Shown piece after piece: positions 63,245 through 64,000 of a stretch of 64,000 bases of DNA (positions are counted from its first letter, which is position 1; every line of letters starts with the position of its first letter). This DNA is from Scybalousia_A sp052170555 (lineage in GTDB: Bacteria > Bacteroidota > Bacteroidia > Bacteroidales > P3), in contig JBQNAI010000009.1 of the NCBI GenBank assembly GCA_052170555.1, forward strand, positions 11,761-75,760, read 5' to 3'. The translations under genes were made by a program, and so were the position numbers. The notes under the pieces were generated by a model. That model had not been told where the DNA came from and made no database searches. It saw only the letters and a program-made list of their open reading frames with translations.

Positions 63245-64000
63245 ATGAAATTCTTTTCGTAAAGGGAAAAAATAATGTGGGACAGCATCTAAATAAAGTG
63301 TGATTTTATTTTACTATTTCTTGACATTATTGTGTTTTCTTAATGAAAAAGTAAATATCTATTGCAATATAATTAATCAGCATTATCGCTGCTATCGCTA
63401 TATTTACTTGAAGCTAGTACGTCTATTTTCTAAGCAATTTTAACCTATGTATGTTTTTAATAAGTCGTGTAATAAAACCCATTTGTATCACATACTACAT
63501 CTACTTGAAATAATATTTAAGTTTGGAGATAAAGTAAGAAATTATACATATCATCAATTGTTTATACAAATACTTTATTTTATTATAGCCTTTTTTATCT
63601 GTGTTTATAACAAAATAAGTTATAATACATTAAACGTCACACAATAGCAATATGAAAAGATATTTCAGAGTATGATAAATGTTCTTATATCTTTAGAATA
63701 AAGGAATACCAATGCCAATTACACATTACTAATTCAGAGTAACTGATTGTGTAAATATGTGAAAACATGACTCATTGATAACTATCTATTCCTTTACATA
63801 CAATACAATTTGTATCATTTGTTAGTAGAAGCAAACGATAACGAGCAAACAATAAGTATAATAAAAACAATATATTTCAATATTAATTGATCATCATAAA
63901 GCGACATACCTTAATTGTCATTTAACGGCACCTTATATACTTCATTATTGCTTTTACATCCCAAACTATTATCAGATTGTCATTATATTGATAATTTTTA
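63245..64000. other. Gene-free end of window
   Basis: Holds a repeat-family copy at 63277-63336. A 66-residue frame at 63447 has no promoter, no ribosome binding site and no recognisable features. Otherwise AT-rich; nothing further is seen. Confidence 0.6.
63277..63336. repeat. Dispersed repeat-family copy after the cassette
   Basis: GTGGGACAGCATCTAA, then AATAAAGTGTGATTTTATT and ATTTCTTGACATTATTGTG, combine the family words in an order resembling the copy at 45756-45827. Confidence 0.6.

Noticed and set aside
63447..63647. 66-codon frame at the right end
   Set aside because: Low-complexity hydrophobic and aromatic composition in AT-rich DNA, with no start context.

Overview
This 64 kb window is AT-rich chromosomal DNA from a member of the Bacteroidota, most likely Bacteroidales. 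Three things support this. Promoters repeatedly match TTTG-N18..21-TAnnTTTG. The gene content is lineage-typical: an HU-HIG-like protein, a Rossmann/DUF2520 protein, a DUF4295 protein beside rpmG, a DUF5723 protein, type IX secretion (T9SS) sorting domains, a PNGase F-like enzyme and a trimeric [FeFe] hydrogenase. Purine-rich ribosome binding sites are weak, and several starts are TTG. No species is claimed.

Layout. 1-7.7 kb is a minus-strand block: a partial HU-like gene, a sirtuin, DUF2520 and gltX; then a SpoIIE-type phosphatase, gmk, a coiled-coil protein and a catalytically broken pseudouridine synthase. 7.7-15.1 kb (+) holds a GldA-like ATPase, an SGNH hydrolase, gap, queD, an AI-2E-type permease and mutS2. 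15.1-17.2 kb has no intact gene: it holds a well-bounded 6S-like RNA candidate and an IS481-type transposase scrap. 17.2-22.5 kb has a nitroreductase, an alpha/beta hydrolase, a MATE transporter fused in frame to an M23 peptidase, tRNA-Lys and a cupin. 22.6-31.1 kb (-) has a PNGase F-like T9SS cargo, rlmB, lolD, a patatin/barrel protein, yraN and a DPP III-type peptidase, with tRNA-Met (+) inside. 31.3-41.5 kb (+) is an envelope region: LptF/G permease, two GT4 glycosyltransferases, a large T9SS-sorted protein, a lipoprotein and a DUF5723 protein. 41.9-45.7 kb holds rpmG, DUF4295, ftsY, a beta-barrel protein and rimO. 46-50.5 kb is the hydrogenase operon (Cys-free ferredoxin-fold protein, HydB, HydA, HydC). 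51.1-58.7 kb has an RluA-type synthase, a DEAD-box helicase, rpe, a CpsB-type phosphatase, purB and an MsbA-type ABC exporter. 58.7-61 kb is eroded mobile DNA with a recognisable phage gpG-like morphogenesis pseudogene. 61.3-63.2 kb is a tightly coupled three-gene cassette of secreted proteins of unknown function.

How the genes fit together. The hydrogenase trio would reoxidise NADH and ferredoxin produced by fermentation, to which Gap contributes. The LptF/G, LolD, glycosyltransferase, lipoprotein and barrel genes build the outer membrane, and T9SS exports the sorted proteins.

The strongest signal not explained by genes is a dispersed intergenic repeat family. It is built from short words (AAAGTGnnAC and its complement, plus TTTCTTGAC) arranged as hairpins, with about a dozen copies. 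Other points of interest are the MATE-M23 fusion, the 6S-like RNA and the secreted cassette at 61.3-63.2 kb.
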